Below are positions 6,991 to 15,656 of a DNA stretch of 35,111 nt, piece after piece; position 1 is the stretch's first letter, and each line of letters starts with the position of its first letter. The notes under the pieces are model-generated. The model was not told where the DNA came from. It did not search any database and saw only the letters and a program-made list of their open reading frames with translations. The DNA comes from Mucilaginibacter sp. (GTDB lineage Bacteria; Bacteroidota; Bacteroidia; Sphingobacteriales; Sphingobacteriaceae), in NCBI GenBank assembly GCA_028288285.1, contig JAQBNZ010000010.1:1-35111 (forward strand). Reading direction: 5' to 3'. The position numbers were made by a program, and so were the translations under genes.

Positions 6991-8961
6991 TTATGATTTT
7001 TTAAGTACAATTTGCTCGTTTAACATTTCATACATTTTTTTACAGAAATCATAAAACTCCGGATAGTTCTCTTTTTCAAAAGTGCTTTTCTTATAATCAA
7101 TATTATAACGTACAGCTATCATTTCACCATCACTCACTACAATACGTTTAAAAGTAATGCTGCTATCCGGCATTACCATGTTTACGCTTTTTGGCAAGGC
7201 ATCAACCCTATAATTTGCCGGGATTTTAAAAGTTGCCCTTAAAGCATAATTATTAAGATAGCCAAATTCAATATCAGTAGTGCGGCTGGTGTTTAAAAAC
7301 GGATTGTTTCGTAATGCGGTAAAAAGGTTAGCACTAAAATAAATGTAATTATCATCAGATCCGGTCAAATCAAGATTAAAGTTAATGTTCTGCATTAATG
7401 GCAGGGTATCAGCTTCCATGTTCTCGAACTTTAACTGCGAAATTTTCAGGCTGTTGTTGTTGTCTCTTAAAAAGTCGGTGTATTTTTTCTCCCCGTCTGT
7501 TTTAAAATGTTTAATACTATTAACACGGTTATAACCAAAACTATGAATTTGTGCAGTGCCATCCATTTTGCCATCGGTTTTAATATCGGCATTAATTACG
7601 GTTACCTGCCTTACTGGAGATTGATTGCTCAGGTAAATAATATCATACTTTTTATTTTCCTTATCAATATAAAGGCCATCAGAATTAAGTAAATTGGCAG
7701 GTGTTTCATTGTAGGTGTTGTATTTGCTGGTGGCATCAAGCACAAGTGTATTATCCATCCCAAGATTAACATAAACTACTGCACGATTAAACTGGTATAA
7801 AAAGGTGTAATACCGGGTCACTTTTCCATGGTCGCGGGTACTCACTACCATGGGGTATGCTTTAACTCCTGATTGTTTAAGTAAATGATATAATATGAGG
7901 TTTACTTCGGCCGAGTTGCCCGTTTTCTTTTCCCATGCAGCTACTGTGCCGTCGTTTGTATACCAACGGTCAACCCCGTTCCATTTTATATTGTTTTTTA
8001 CCTCGTTAAAAATATACTCAACCTTGTCAATGGCATTAGGTAATAACTTTGCTTTGGCTATTATAGCGTCTTCGCCGCTTAGTTTTCTTTTTAACTGCAA
8101 CCCAAAATCTTCATCATCTGCAAGTATGCCGCCAACTTTTGCCCATGTGTCAGAAAAACTTTTGTGAAGTGTGCCAATAGGGGTTATTGAGGTTAAATGA
8201 TAAACAATTGATTGTAAATTATCAGCATCTGAAGACATATAAGGCTCATCGGGCAGTGAATTTATATTGGCAAGCCCCCTGGTTTCAACATCAAGGGAGT
8301 AAGATATAGCACCGTTGCCTATTCCTGTGCTTCTTCCCTCGCCTGTGCGTGTAGATTTTACTAATGGCTGATTGATGTTGCTTTTTATTTTAAAGTACAT
8401 AAAATCGGGTATTCGGGTAGTAAACTCGCTATACCTGATTGGTATTTTATCCTGAAAATACCAATCAGGGAAGTTACTTATCGAGTTTGTGTTCCAAAGA
8501 TATTTATACTCTATAATTGAGCCGGCCTTTACGTTGGGCATACTAAAAACCAATGCAGAACGTAGCTTGTCTATCCGTTCGGTGTAAATTAGTTTTTTAT
8601 CGAGTCTGGTTATTTCGGCTTTGCCATCAACCATGTTAATGGTTTGGGCCTGTATTCCTGTAATGTATTCATAATGATTGCCGCTGGTATATTCAATACG
8701 GATATTTGCCTTGTTTTTTCCGTTATCATTAAATATTTTTATGCGCTTGTGCCTTTCCATCGCAAGGTCAAGATTGGCATCATAATAGGCATTGGCTTTG
8801 TCAAACAGCACCATAGCATTAGCGTCTTTTTCAAAATCGCAGCTTTTCAATTCGAGGTCGGCAATATCAATTTTGCCGTAAGGTTGGGTTGTTGGAGTAG
8901 TTTGTGCCTTTGCAAAAAATACAGAAAGGCATAAAAAGAGCAGAGTAAAAACTTTGTTCAT
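6991..8961 (-). CDS. Exported DUF3857 / transglutaminase-like protein, Ser in place of catalytic Cys
   Basis: A 656-aa protein with a signal peptide (MNKVFTLLFLCLSVFFAKAQ). It has the same layout as its downstream neighbour: DUF3857 region (about residues 55-240), transglutaminase-like core (about 300-420), C-terminal beta domain. In the core the residue expected to be the catalytic Cys is Ser, in TGNSAEVNLILYHLL, where the partner has YGDCKALANYMYALL. The following segment AYPMVVSTRDHG is typical of this subfamily. It is probably non-catalytic or works differently. It is the first gene of the minus-strand run, behind a 211-base gap shared with the divergent PAS kinase. The pair may form one complex; this is inference from spacing only. 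Confidence 0.87.
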   Translation of the reverse strand: MNKVFTLLFLCLSVFFAKAQTTPTTQPYGKIDIADLELKSCDFEKDANAMVLFDKANAYYDANLDLAMERHKRIKIFNDNGKNKANIRIEYTSGNHYEYITGIQAQTINMVDGKAEITRLDKKLIYTERIDKLRSALVFSMPNVKAGSIIEYKYLWNTNSISNFPDWYFQDKIPIRYSEFTTRIPDFMYFKIKSNINQPLVKSTRTGEGRSTGIGNGAISYSLDVETRGLANINSLPDEPYMSSDADNLQSIVYHLTSITPIGTLHKSFSDTWAKVGGILADDEDFGLQLKRKLSGEDAIIAKAKLLPNAIDKVEYIFNEVKNNIKWNGVDRWYTNDGTVAAWEKKTGNSAEVNLILYHLLKQSGVKAYPMVVSTRDHGKVTRYYTFLYQFNRAVVYVNLGMDNTLVLDATSKYNTYNETPANLLNSDGLYIDKENKKYDIIYLSNQSPVRQVTVINADIKTDGKMDGTAQIHSFGYNRVNSIKHFKTDGEKKYTDFLRDNNNSLKISQLKFENMEADTLPLMQNINFNLDLTGSDDNYIYFSANLFTALRNNPFLNTSRTTDIEFGYLNNYALRATFKIPANYRVDALPKSVNMVMPDSSITFKRIVVSDGEMIAVRYNIDYKKSTFEKENYPEFYDFCKKMYEMLNEQIVLKKS

Positions 8962-9172
8962 ATAGGCTTAGGTTTAGGCTAATCGAATATAATGTTTATT
9001 TCGGATAACTTAATGTGGCACTTTAAAATGTGAAAAAGACATTAAACTAATTTCCAATCGGGCTTTCCTGTATATAGGTTATCAAATTTATTAATAGGAG
9101 CCTATGATGATATTTTGATGAACAATTTTTATTATTTTACGTACATATAGTTATGTTATTCCCCAACTATAA
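8962..9172. other. Divergent intergenic region between the DUF3857 gene and the PAS kinase
   Basis: AT-rich, with no gene. It holds a short direct repeat (TTAGG / TTTAGG beside the minus-strand start) and a small dyad ATAGG-AG-CCTAT at 9094-9105. It must contain promoters for both divergent genes, but I see no clear promoter box for either. Confidence 0.4.
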
Positions 9173-11026
9173 ATGAAGGATATTTATAAAATTATTCTCG
9201 AAGAAACGGTGGCCGGTTATTGGGATTGGCATATTAAAGAAAGTGAGATTGTTTTAAGCCCTGCATTTAAAGCAATATTTGGTTACCATGATAATGAATT
9301 GCCAAACACTATAATTAGCTGGCAAAAGTTAGTTGTTCCTGATGATAGAGCCAGGCTGGATAAACGTTTAGCCGGGCATTTTGAAAGTAAGGGCAGTAAG
9401 GCATTTAATTTAGAGGTAAGATATAAACACAAAAACGGCTCAATAATTTGGATCAACACTACCGGTAGGGTAATTGAATGGGATGGCGACAAACCTATAA
9501 GGATGGTAGGTTGCCATATTGATATAACTGCGAAAAAGAAAACAGAGCAAACCCTAAAGATTAGCGAAGAAACATTTAGAAACGCTTTTGAATATTCGCC
9601 AATTGGTATGATGCTGGTATCAACAGACGGGAAGTTTTTAAAAGCGAATAAAAGCGTATGCGATATGCTGGGATATACAGCAATTGAACTCCTCGAAAAA
9701 ACTTTCCAGGAAATAACGCATCCTGATGATCTTAAAGAAGATCTGGACCTGATGCAGAAAACTTTAAACGGTGAAATTAACTCCTATAAAATGGAGAAAA
9801 GATACTTCACAAAAGGGGGCAGCATAATTTGGATATCGTTGCATGTGTCATTAGTGCATAACCAAAATAATGAGCCGCTATACTTTGTCTCCCAGGTTAA
9901 AGATATTACAGAATGGAAAAATGCTGATGTTGCGCTTAGGGAAAGCGAACGCAGATGGATATTCGCATCTGAGGGCTCGGGTGGTGGTATTTGGGATTGG
10001 GACCTGCTCAACAATACTATATTCCATTCTGAACAATGTATACGAATGATAGGATATGAGCCCTACGAATTTGATAATATCCCTGGCGTTTGGACAAGAA
10101 AAGTGCACCCTGATGACAGGGAAAAATACATAACTGATATAAAGGCTTATATTAACGCGGAAACAAATATATATTCAAATCAGCATCGTGTATTATGTAA
10201 AGATGGTACCTATAAATGGATTTTGGACAGGGGCAAGATTATAGAATATGATGAGAATGGTAAGCCCGCCCGAATAATTGGTACGCATACAGATATAACC
10301 GAACAGAAACAACAGGAAGAACGGTTAAGGCATACACTGGATATGGTAAGCGGGCAAAACAATCGCTTACTTAACTTCGCTTATATTGTATCGCACAACC
10401 TCCGTACTCATAGCAGTAATTTTAAGATGATAATGGATATTTTAAATGATCCATCTACAAGTAACCATGAGAGAGAAGAACTTTTGGGCCACCTTAAACA
10501 AGTATCTGAGCAGTTAAATGATACTATAGCTAACCTAAACGAAGTAGTATCTATTCAAACAAATATTGATATTCAAACCAGTGAAATTAACCTGCACACT
10601 TATTTTAACAGGGCTATAGAATTGCTGCATAATGACATTAGCAGGTGGGATGTTAAGATTGATAACCGTATACCTGTTGATTGTAAGCTGATTTATAGTC
10701 CTGCTTATATGGAAAGCATAATATTTAATTTATTGAGTAATGCTATCAAATACAGGTCGTTAGTACGAAAACCCGAAGTTACTATAAGCTATTTTAATAT
10801 GCCGGGAGGTAAATACGGGTTTGTTGTTACAGATAACGGAATTGGTATTGATCTTAAGAAATATGGCGACCAGTTGTTTGGAATGTACAAAACCTTTAAT
10901 GGCAACCATGATGCTAAAGGCATGGGGCTTTTTATTACTAAAAACCAGGTTGAATCTTTCGGAGGAAGCATAGAGGTAATAAGCGAATTAGACAAAGGAA
11001 CAACCTTTAGGGTGTGTTTAAATTAA
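9173..11026 (+). CDS. Cytoplasmic three-PAS sensor histidine kinase
   Basis: A 617-aa histidine kinase without signal peptide or membrane segment, so it should sense an intracellular cue. Three PAS domains in series (about residues 8-125, 130-255 and 262-390) each end in a PAC-like motif such as GCHIDITAKKK, SQVKDITEWKN and GTHTDITEQKQ. The phosphoacceptor helix carries His408 in YIVSHNLRTHSSN, a variant of the H-box found in many Bacteroidota kinases. The ATPase domain has NLLSNAIKY (N box), VTDNGIGID (G1) and KGMGLFITKN (G2). No response regulator or receiver domain is adjacent, so it is an orphan. It converges on hisS with a 16-base gap. The PAS ligand cannot be predicted. Confidence 0.93.
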   Translation: MKDIYKIILEETVAGYWDWHIKESEIVLSPAFKAIFGYHDNELPNTIISWQKLVVPDDRARLDKRLAGHFESKGSKAFNLEVRYKHKNGSIIWINTTGRVIEWDGDKPIRMVGCHIDITAKKKTEQTLKISEETFRNAFEYSPIGMMLVSTDGKFLKANKSVCDMLGYTAIELLEKTFQEITHPDDLKEDLDLMQKTLNGEINSYKMEKRYFTKGGSIIWISLHVSLVHNQNNEPLYFVSQVKDITEWKNADVALRESERRWIFASEGSGGGIWDWDLLNNTIFHSEQCIRMIGYEPYEFDNIPGVWTRKVHPDDREKYITDIKAYINAETNIYSNQHRVLCKDGTYKWILDRGKIIEYDENGKPARIIGTHTDITEQKQQEERLRHTLDMVSGQNNRLLNFAYIVSHNLRTHSSNFKMIMDILNDPSTSNHEREELLGHLKQVSEQLNDTIANLNEVVSIQTNIDIQTSEINLHTYFNRAIELLHNDISRWDVKIDNRIPVDCKLIYSPAYMESIIFNLLSNAIKYRSLVRKPEVTISYFNMPGGKYGFVVTDNGIGIDLKKYGDQLFGMYKTFNGNHDAKGMGLFITKNQVESFGGSIEVISELDKGTTFRVCLN

Positions 11027-11042
11027 CAGCTTCGTTTTTAAA

Positions 11043-12419
11043 TTATTTATTACCCAGCTTTTCTAAAATATCTTCAGCGCTTAATTTTTCTTGCTCGCCG
11101 CTTTCCATGTTTTTGAAAGTTAACAGGCCGCTTTGCATTTCGTCGCTGCCAATAAGGATGGTATAAGGCACCTGTTTATTATTTGCGTACTCCATTTGCT
11201 TCTTTATTTTGGCGCCAGCCGGATACAACTCCGCATTGATATTTTTGTTGCGTAATTTTTGTAATAGTGGCAGGGCGTAAGTTTCGCCCTGTGGCTCAAA
11301 GCAGCAAATTAAAACCTGCGTGCTTTGCTCTGCAGATGCCGGGAAAAGGTTTAGCTCTTCCATTACATCATAGATACGGTCGGCACCAAAAGAGATACCA
11401 GCACCGGTTAAGCCTTTTAAACCAAACATGCCGGTAAGGTCGTCATAACGGCCACCACCGCCTATGCTGCCCATAGCAACTTCGTTTGTTTTTACTTCGA
11501 AAATAGCCCCTGTATAATAATTTAATCCGCGGGCTAAGGTAATATCAAGCTCCAGGTTTGCAGTTCGTAGTTCACAAGTTGCAATATAATTGAAAACGGT
11601 TTGTATCTCATCGCATCCCCGCAGGCCAATCTGTGAGTCTTTTAAAGCGTTGCGCAGGCTGGCCAGCTTTTCATCGTTGCTGCCTTCTAATAAAATCACG
11701 GGTTGCAATTTATTGATGTCTGTTTGGGTAAATCCTTTCTCTATCAACTCTTTAACAACGCCATCCATGCCAATTTTATCAAGTTTATCTATGGCAACGG
11801 TTAAATCAATAATATTATCGCTTTTACCTATAATTTGAGCAATCCCTGATAGTATTTTTCTATTATTAATTTTAATTGTGAAATCTTTCAGTCCTAAAAG
11901 ACTCAAGGCTTCGTCATAAATCATTATAAATTCCGCCTCATTTAATAATGATGCCGAACCCACCACATCAGCATCACACTGGTAAAACTCGCGGTAACGG
12001 CCTTTCTGTGGCCTGTCTGCACGCCAAACCGGCTGCACTTGGAAACGCTTAAAAGGGAATGTTATTTCGTTTTGGTGCTGTACCACGTAACGCGCGAATG
12101 GTACGGTAAGATCGTAACGGAGAGCTTTTTCAGAGATAGAACTGGTAGCTTGTTGTGAGTTACGTGTTTCAAGTGCATTAGCATCAACCTTCGCTAAAAA
12201 ATCACCACTATTCAATATTTTAAATATCAGCTTATCCCCTTCATCGCCATACTTACCTGTAAGGGTGCTCAGGTTCTCCATTGACGGGGTCTCAATTTGC
12301 TGGTAGCCGTATTTCCTGAATACGCCTTTAATGGTATCAAAAATAAAATTACGTTTAGCCATTTCGGCAGGAGAGAAATCGCGGGTGCCCTTTGGTACTG
12401 ATGGTTTGATGGATGCCAT
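11043..12419 (-). CDS. hisS: Histidyl-tRNA synthetase
   Basis: Charges tRNA-His. A class II synthetase of 458 aa from the ATG at 12419 (MASIKPSVPKGTRDFSP). Motif 2 is in FQVQPVWRADRPQKGRYREF, the HisRS signature in ITLARGLNYYTGAIFEV, motif 3 in GGRYDDLTGMFG, and the C-terminal anticodon-binding domain covers about residues 365-458. A longer frame reaches 12452, but its extra 11 residues would be encoded inside the promoter and repeat region and are not conserved. Two loops have low-complexity repeat-like wording: ETRNSQQAT (12144-12170) and CELRTANLEL (about 11547-11580). Both fall in normally variable positions, so activity should be intact. Confidence 0.97.
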   Translation of the reverse strand: MASIKPSVPKGTRDFSPAEMAKRNFIFDTIKGVFRKYGYQQIETPSMENLSTLTGKYGDEGDKLIFKILNSGDFLAKVDANALETRNSQQATSSISEKALRYDLTVPFARYVVQHQNEITFPFKRFQVQPVWRADRPQKGRYREFYQCDADVVGSASLLNEAEFIMIYDEALSLLGLKDFTIKINNRKILSGIAQIIGKSDNIIDLTVAIDKLDKIGMDGVVKELIEKGFTQTDINKLQPVILLEGSNDEKLASLRNALKDSQIGLRGCDEIQTVFNYIATCELRTANLELDITLARGLNYYTGAIFEVKTNEVAMGSIGGGGRYDDLTGMFGLKGLTGAGISFGADRIYDVMEELNLFPASAEQSTQVLICCFEPQGETYALPLLQKLRNKNINAELYPAGAKIKKQMEYANNKQVPYTILIGSDEMQSGLLTFKNMESGEQEKLSAEDILEKLGNK

Positions 12420-12423
12420 GCGG

Positions 12424-12453
12424 CAAATGTACAAAAACATTCTACCAACCAAA
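12424..12453 (-). promoter_or_regulatory. Candidate hisS promoter (TTTG-N18-TACATTTG)
   Basis: On the minus strand a TTTG (12453-12450) stands 18 bases before TACATTTG (12431-12424). This fits the Bacteroidota consensus TTTG then TAnnTTTG. The -7 box ends 4 bases before the hisS ATG, so the transcript would be leaderless or nearly so. The TTTG lies inside the terminal CCAACCAAA of the adjoining repeat. Confidence 0.4.
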
Positions 12454-12511
12454 TGTGCCTATGGCACATGAAAATTGTATTATTAGTCCCGGCGGGACTT
12501 TTGGTGGGTAG
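12442..12511. repeat. Palindromic repeat with CTACC(A/C)ACCAAA ends, copy 1
   Basis: The unit is bounded by CTACCAACCAAA and its near-complement TTTGGTGGGTAG. It contains two inner dyads: GTGCCTATGGCAC and AGTCCC-GGC-GGGACT (12485-12499). It is a direct copy of 12575-12648. It lies 22 bases upstream of the hisS start and has no coding potential. Confidence 0.75.
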
Positions 12512-12574
12512 AAAAGCGCAAAGAACACACGAGGCGTTCCTTAGGAACGCTTGGTAAAATGCAAACAAACATTG
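12512..12574. repeat. Spacer with perfect dyad between the two repeat copies
   Basis: Contains the hairpin GCGTTCC-TTA-GGAACGC (12534-12550), a GC-rich dyad in otherwise AT-rich spacer. It seems to be part of the same composite repeat, since it is framed by the two CTACC...GGTAG units. Confidence 0.5.
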
Positions 12575-12648
12575 CTACCCACCAAATGTGCCTATGGTAC
12601 ATGAAAAACTGTATTGCCATTAGTCCCGGCGGGATTTTTTGTGGGTAG
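12575..12648. repeat. Palindromic repeat with CTACC(A/C)ACCAAA ends, copy 2
   Basis: It begins CTACCCACCAAATGTGCC and ends GTGGGTAG. It differs from copy 1 by a few substitutions and a short insertion (74 against 70 bases). The inner dyad AGTCCCGGCGGGA is kept, but the GTGCCTATGGTAC dyad has lost one pair. A separate 18-base perfect palindrome, TTGAAAATGCATTTTCAA, follows at 12653-12670. Confidence 0.75.
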
Positions 12649-12666
12649 CACCTTGAAAATGCATTT

Positions 12667-12700
12667 TCAAAAATAAAGCCCCAGCTTTGCAGCATGGGGC
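12667..12700 (-). terminator. Rho-independent terminator of the OmpA-family gene
   Basis: On the minus strand GCCCCA / TGGGGC arms (12700-12695 with 12683-12678) enclose an 11-base loop and are followed by TTTATTTTTGA. It sits 36 bases after the stop of the 12736-13413 gene and separates it from the repeats and hisS. Confidence 0.8.
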
Positions 12701-12735
12701 CTCTTGAAACTATTAACGAACTCTATATTAATTAA

Positions 12736-13413
12736 CTATTGTGCATTTTTGGCCTGGGCCTTCATTTGCTCATTAGCAACAATCACTATTTCTACACGGC
12801 GGTTTTGTGAGCGGCCATCGGCAGTAGTGTTAGCAGCAATGGGTTCAGTTTCACCTTTTCCCGAAGTTGTTAATCTTGAATTCGCTACATTTCCTGCAGC
12901 TATATATGATTTTACAGATTCGGCCCTCCTTACAGAAAGATCCATGTTGTGTGCGTCAGACCCGGTATCATCAGTATGACCAATAATCAGGATGTTTGTT
13001 TGTGGATTGTTTACCAGTGATTTTGAAAGGTTTTGCAGGTTAGTACGTGCAGCAGCTTTTAAGTCAGATTTATCGGTATCAAATAATATACCTGAATCAA
13101 ACTTAACCAATATACCTTCGCCCTCGCGAATAACGGTTGCACCCGGTACGGTTGACTTAATTTCGGCAGCTTGCCTATCCATATTACGGCCAATAAAAGC
13201 ACCGGCAGTACCGCCAACGGCACCACCAATAATAGCTCCTAAGGCAGTGTTACCTGCAGATTTACCAATAATAGCACCAATAGTACCGCCGGCACCAGCA
13301 CCAATTGCCGCGCCTTTTTGTGTTTTAGTAAGTGAATTACAACCGGTGCCTAAAATGCCTAATGATGCTATGGCAATACTTAACGTAGCTATCTTTATTT
13401 TTAAAGTCTTCAT
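12736..13413 (-). CDS. OmpA-family lipoprotein with glycine-zipper domain (YiaD-like)
   Basis: A 225-aa envelope protein. The N-terminal signal ends LGILGTGC, a loose lipobox with Cys25 as the likely lipidated residue. Residues about 34-78 form a glycine-zipper segment (GAAIGAGAGGTIGAIIGKSA and similar) that may insert in or line the membrane. The C-terminal OmpA domain (about 105-215) has the peptidoglycan-binding residues in HTDDTGSDAHNMDLSVRRA and the closing QNRRVEI. It is expected to anchor the outer membrane to peptidoglycan. It is monocistronic: a 218-base gap separates it from the upstream kinase gene and a good terminator follows it. Confidence 0.92.
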   Translation of the reverse strand: MKTLKIKIATLSIAIASLGILGTGCNSLTKTQKGAAIGAGAGGTIGAIIGKSAGNTALGAIIGGAVGGTAGAFIGRNMDRQAAEIKSTVPGATVIREGEGILVKFDSGILFDTDKSDLKAAARTNLQNLSKSLVNNPQTNILIIGHTDDTGSDAHNMDLSVRRAESVKSYIAAGNVANSRLTTSGKGETEPIAANTTADGRSQNRRVEIVIVANEQMKAQAKNAQ

Positions 13414-13631
13414 GATTTTTTAAAAGTGTGTGTTTTATAATAATGTATTTGCAAAGCAAATGCCAAAACTCAATAAAAGATATTATTAATATATATATGA
13501 TATGTACTAAAAATAATATTACTATGGCAACATTTTTTTAATATTTACGAAATAAATAGATTTTAAATATATCCACAAAATCAAATGAATTTTATGGTTG
13601 CATGCTATTTAGTACATCAAAAAGCGAGGGA
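13414..13631. other. AT-rich leader region of the OmpA-family gene
   Basis: No gene. It holds the dyad ATTTGC-AAA-GCAAAT (13446-13460), about 33-47 bases upstream of the OmpA-family start on the minus strand, and otherwise long A/T runs. The dyad is a possible operator. No terminator is visible for the upstream kinase gene. Confidence 0.35.
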
Positions 13632-14966
13632 TCAGGAAGGTTGTATGAGATTTTGTGGTATTTGTAAGGTAAAAGTGCTGCCGATGTGTTTCTCTGATGT
13701 TACCGTTATATTAATATCATGAAACGCAGCTATAGATTTTACTATAGGCAAGCCAAGACCAAAGCTATCCTGCAATAATGATTGACGGATTTTTTTAAAC
13801 CTGTGGAAGATAAAGGGTAGTTGCTCCGTGTCTATTCCTATGCCGGTATCGGCTATATTTATAGTATAACCAGCTTTTTCTAAACTGCCTGTTATTTTTA
13901 TTGTGCCGTTTGGGCGGTTATATTTTATGGCATTATTAACCAGGTTAAACAGCAGATTAAACAGCAAAAACTTATTTACATTAATTAACTCTACATCATC
14001 AGCTATTAATATTTCTAAACTGATATTTTTCTCCTGCAGGCGTATGGAAATTTCGTCATATACATCCTGTAATAGTGTGGCTACAGATATTTTGTCTTCT
14101 TTTAAAAATTGGTCGTTTTCTATCTGTGATATCAGCAGTAAGGTTTTAGTAATGCTTTTTAAGCGATTTAAGATCTTTTGCATTTCAAGCATACGCACTT
14201 TTAGCTCATCGGCAATATCTTCCTGCTCAAACATATTCTCAATTTTTGATTGCAGTATAGATATAGGAGTCATTAACTCATGCGATGCGTTAGATATAAA
14301 TTCCCGCTCTTTTTGAAAAGCCTGTTCAATAGTTTCTATCATTTGGTAGATGCTGAAATCCAAATGCTGAAAATCGGAAGTGCTGGTTTTAACTTCCTTA
14401 TAAGATGTAAATGTGGGGAACTTATTGCCTATTAACTTGGTTTTAATAATAAGACTAAGCGGTTTTAAAATGTAGTTAGCATATAATACATCGGCCAAAA
14501 TAGTGAGCAATACCATACCGAGCAATACTTGAAGCGCAATGTTTTGTAATGGCCCGGTGGTTTCGCCAATGGTTTCAATGCTTTTACCTATTTCCAGTAA
14601 ATATGTTTTGTTGCCTACCACAAATGTATGACTCAAAATGCGGTAATCTATTGTATCCCGCTCAACCAGGCGCTGTTCATCTTGTATGGTATCTAAAAAA
14701 TAGCCGTTCTCAACAGTATCCAAACTAATATATTCTTCTTTAAGGGGCAGGTAGCTGCCGTAGCTTTCGCCATCCTCAATATATGTTTTAATGCCACGTT
14801 CTTTAACAATTTGTAAAAGCTTGTTCTTTTGCTTTACTAAACGATTATCGGCATAGTTTTTATTAATGTTTTCAATTATAGAGGGTAGCAACAACACAAA
14901 AAGGGTTACAATAACCAATTTTGATATGGCATTAAACAGCGTAAGTTTTGTTTTAAGATTCAACAC
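13632..14966 (-). CDS. Membrane sensor histidine kinase, partner of the adjacent OmpR-type regulator
   Basis: A 444-aa inner-membrane kinase. TM1 is at about residues 13-33, followed by a periplasmic sensor of about 105 residues and TM2 at about 142-165. The dimerisation helix has His229 in FISNASHELMTPIS. The ATPase domain has NLVNNAIKYN, IADTGIGID and FGLGLPIVKSI. It starts with GTG at 14966, whose G is also the last base of the regulator's TAG stop, so translation is probably coupled. It is the last gene of a minus-strand run with the regulator, a beta-barrel protein and a small exported protein. The architecture resembles metal or envelope-stress sensors, but the ligand is unknown. Confidence 0.94.
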   Translation of the reverse strand: MLNLKTKLTLFNAISKLVIVTLFVLLLPSIIENINKNYADNRLVKQKNKLLQIVKERGIKTYIEDGESYGSYLPLKEEYISLDTVENGYFLDTIQDEQRLVERDTIDYRILSHTFVVGNKTYLLEIGKSIETIGETTGPLQNIALQVLLGMVLLTILADVLYANYILKPLSLIIKTKLIGNKFPTFTSYKEVKTSTSDFQHLDFSIYQMIETIEQAFQKEREFISNASHELMTPISILQSKIENMFEQEDIADELKVRMLEMQKILNRLKSITKTLLLISQIENDQFLKEDKISVATLLQDVYDEISIRLQEKNISLEILIADDVELINVNKFLLFNLLFNLVNNAIKYNRPNGTIKITGSLEKAGYTINIADTGIGIDTEQLPFIFHRFKKIRQSLLQDSFGLGLPIVKSIAAFHDINITVTSEKHIGSTFTLQIPQNLIQPS

Positions 14967-15649
14967 TAAAGGTTTGTTTTTATACGATAACCTAATCCGC
15001 GTACTGTTTCAAGCCAGTCTGCAGGGGCGTATACACTTAATTTTTTACGGATGTTTTTTATATGCGCGTCAATAAAGTTTGAGTCGTAATCATCATTAAT
15101 AATACTGCCCCAAATATGTTCGCTTAGCTGCCCCCGGCTAAGGGTACGGTTCTTATGTAAGAGCAGGTAAGCTATCAGGTCAAACTCTTTTTTAGTGATG
15201 TTGCTAACAGCACTATTTTGATATGCAATATTTCGGTCGGTAAGATTTATCAAAAAGCCATCCAGTTCAACAATATGATTTATAAGTCCAAACTTTCTGC
15301 GTGTAATGGCCTGCATGCGGCTTTGCAGTTCTAAAAGAGAAAACGGTTTTGGCAGATAATCATCGGCGCCCAGATCTAATCCTTTAATCCGGTCGTTAAC
15401 TTCGGCACGGGCGGTAAGAATAATGCATGCTGCTTCGGGATTGCTCTTTTTTGCCTCTTTCAGCAAATCAAGGCCTTCATAATCTGGCAGGCCAAGATCA
15501 AGCAGGATAAAATCATAAAGATTTACGGCTATTTTTTCTGATGCAGATTTGCCATTAAAGCACACCTCGCAAATGAAATTATTTTTTGATAAAAATAGTT
15601 CAATTTCATAAGCAAGGGCTTTTTCGTCCTCTATAATTAAAACATTCAT
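14966..15649 (-). CDS. OmpR/PhoB-family response regulator
   Basis: A 227-aa DNA-binding regulator. The receiver domain (about residues 1-115) has the acidic pocket EDE at 7-9, phosphoacceptor Asp51 in LLDLGLPD, Thr in ILTARAE and Lys in LPKPFS. The winged-helix domain (about 125-227) has the usual KKEFDLIAYLLLHKN, FIDAHIKNIRKKL and TVRGLGYRI. It overlaps the downstream kinase by one base and lies 7 bases after the beta-barrel gene, giving tight coupling in one operon. It probably controls this operon or an envelope response; no operator was identified. Confidence 0.95.
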   Translation of the reverse strand: MNVLIIEDEKALAYEIELFLSKNNFICEVCFNGKSASEKIAVNLYDFILLDLGLPDYEGLDLLKEAKKSNPEAACIILTARAEVNDRIKGLDLGADDYLPKPFSLLELQSRMQAITRRKFGLINHIVELDGFLINLTDRNIAYQNSAVSNITKKEFDLIAYLLLHKNRTLSRGQLSEHIWGSIINDDYDSNFIDAHIKNIRKKLSVYAPADWLETVRGLGYRIKTNL

Positions 15650-15656
15650 TCAGGCG

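Noticed and set aside
12269..12695. Two minus-strand frames of 70-99 residues over the hisS start and repeats
   Set aside because: They read through palindromic repeats and the 5' part of hisS in another frame and look like shadows.
12704..13423. Plus-strand frames opposite the OmpA-family gene
   Set aside because: Antisense shadows of a clearly conserved lipoprotein gene.
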